The notes under the pieces were generated by a model. That model searched no databases, was not told where the DNA came from, and saw only the letters and a program-made list of their open reading frames with translations. A DNA stretch of 64,000 nt, from positions 1-64,000 of the forward strand of contig NZ_JBOHKS010000053.1 of the NCBI RefSeq assembly GCF_050729195.1, given 5' to 3'. Each line of letters begins with the position of its first letter. Position 1 is the stretch's first letter. The position numbers were made by a program, and so were the translations under genes. Origin of the DNA: Hypericibacter sp050729195. Lineage in GTDB: Bacteria; Pseudomonadota; Alphaproteobacteria; Dongiales; Dongiaceae. Below, in pieces: positions 63,289 through 64,000 of the stretch.

Positions 63289-64000
63289 GCGGACCGGCGT
63301 CACGGATCCTGCCGCCGACCGACGCCGCCATCGCCGAAGCTGCGTCCCTGCTCGAGGCCGGCGCGCTGGTGGCGCTGCCGACCGAGACGGTTTACGGCCT
63401 CGCCGGCGACGCGACCTCCGATAGAGCGGTCGCTGCCATCTTCGCCGCCAAGGACCGGCCGCAGTTCAATCCGCTGATCGCGCATTATCGTTCCATCGTC
63501 GAAGCCGCCCGCGACGTCGTGTTCGACGAGAAGGCCAGCCTGCTGGCGCGGCGCTTTTGGCCGGGCCCGCTGACATTGGTGCTGCCGCGCCGCGCGGAGT
63601 GCCGGATCAGCCTGCTCGCCAGCGCCGGTCTCGACAGCCAGGCGGTGCGTGTGCCGCGCCATGAGGTGGCGCAACGCCTGCTCGCCAAGTTCGGCCGCCC
63701 CCTCGCCGCTCCCAGCGCCAACCGCTCCGGACGCATCAGCCCCACCCACCCCTCCCATGTCGCCGAGGAGCTTGGGGCCAGCGTCGCGCTGATCCTCGAT
63801 GGCGGCCCCTGCGCGATCGGAATCGAATCGACCGTGGTGGCGCTCCTGGAAGGCGGACCGGTGTTGCTGCGCCCGGGCGCCGTCACCGAGGAAGAGATCG
63901 TGGCGGCGATCGGACCGATCGCTCATGCCGGCGAAGGCGGACAGCCGCGTGGGCCCGGCATGCTGGCCAGCCATTACGCGCCGGACCTGCCGCTGCGACT
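63285..64000 (+). CDS. L-threonylcarbamoyladenylate synthase (Sua5/TsaC), 3'-truncated by window edge
   Basis: 238 residues visible, open to the edge. Makes TC-AMP for the t6A37 modification of ANN-decoding tRNAs. Seen: LPTETVYGLAGDA, AKDRPQFNPL (the KxR nucleotide site, K56/R58), WPGPLTLVLPR, the SANRSGRISPT loop and IGIESTVV. The following RPGAVTEEE and GPGMLASHYAP show the beginning of the Sua5-type linker and domain, so it is Sua5 rather than short TsaC. It starts with GTG, overlapping the cysQ stop by four bases. The C-terminus lies outside the window. Confidence 0.93.
   Translation, partial: MSGPASRILPPTDAAIAEAASLLEAGALVALPTETVYGLAGDATSDRAVAAIFAAKDRPQFNPLIAHYRSIVEAARDVVFDEKASLLARRFWPGPLTLVLPRRAECRISLLASAGLDSQAVRVPRHEVAQRLLAKFGRPLAAPSANRSGRISPTHPSHVAEELGASVALILDGGPCAIGIESTVVALLEGGPVLLRPGAVTEEEIVAAIGPIAHAGEGGQPRGPGMLASHYAPDLPLR

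Overview
The window is a GC-rich, densely coding bacterial chromosome segment. Gene content and order (purL-bolA-grx4 monothiol glutaredoxin, rpsD with trmJ and citramalate synthase, cysS next to gltX, class II DAHP synthase, divergent gabD/gabT, glmS-glmU) point to Alphaproteobacteria, most likely a Rhodospirillales-like soil or environmental organism. This assignment is inference from gene content; no 16S is present. I see no prophage, insertion sequence or CRISPR array. One tRNA gene (Val, anticodon CAC) is present.

Layout. 1-2242: end of purL, then bolA and grx4. 2486-4410: an MDR-family oxidoreductase and a DODA-type dioxygenase. 4507-8456: a three-gene leftward operon with two paralogous TPR-glycosyltransferase fusions and a small DxD glycosyltransferase. 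8668-16228: housekeeping genes (rpsD with promoter, leader hairpin and terminator; trmJ-cimA; a LysE exporter; a PAS_5 protein; cysS; gltX). 16418-19182: an M20 deacylase whose last 72 bases recur, diverged, 1.4 kb downstream, bracketing an ECF sigma factor and a small divergent gene.

19192-29334: a HIT-family gene, then a catabolic and transport island. One leftward unit (FAH-family hydrolase, amidohydrolase, V4R-like protein) diverges from a GntR/FCD regulator. A second leftward unit (polyamine-type ABC transporter plus M20 deacylase) diverges from a close paralogue of that regulator. The two divergent promoters share an AT-rich motif, so the units are probably co-regulated. 29431-38340: KimA-like permease, nicotinate phosphoribosyltransferase, class II DAHP synthase, and a leftward operon of ABC ATPase, permease, glutathione reductase and a truncated Phd/XRE fusion. 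38381-41468: gabD and gabT, divergent. 41551-45731: glmS and glmU (UDP-GlcNAc synthesis) and gph. 45749-47392: transglutaminase-like and DUF3108 proteins. 47649: tRNA-Val.

48460-58063: a leftward operon in the order hyuB, hyuA, binding protein, ABC ATPase and two ribose-type permeases, diverging from a third GntR/FCD regulator; a perfect 16-bp palindrome lies in the divergent promoter. It most simply encodes uptake and ATP-dependent opening of a hydantoin-, oxoproline- or related cyclic amide compound. 58073-64000: a FecR-RTX-nidogen-like-RTX mosaic protein, a degenerate nuclease-like membrane protein, cysQ and the start of a Sua5/TsaC gene that runs off the window.

Most worth following: the duplicated M20 gene tail around the sigma-factor cassette, the mosaic RTX protein, the twin-GntR island, and the hydantoinase/ribose-type transporter operon.
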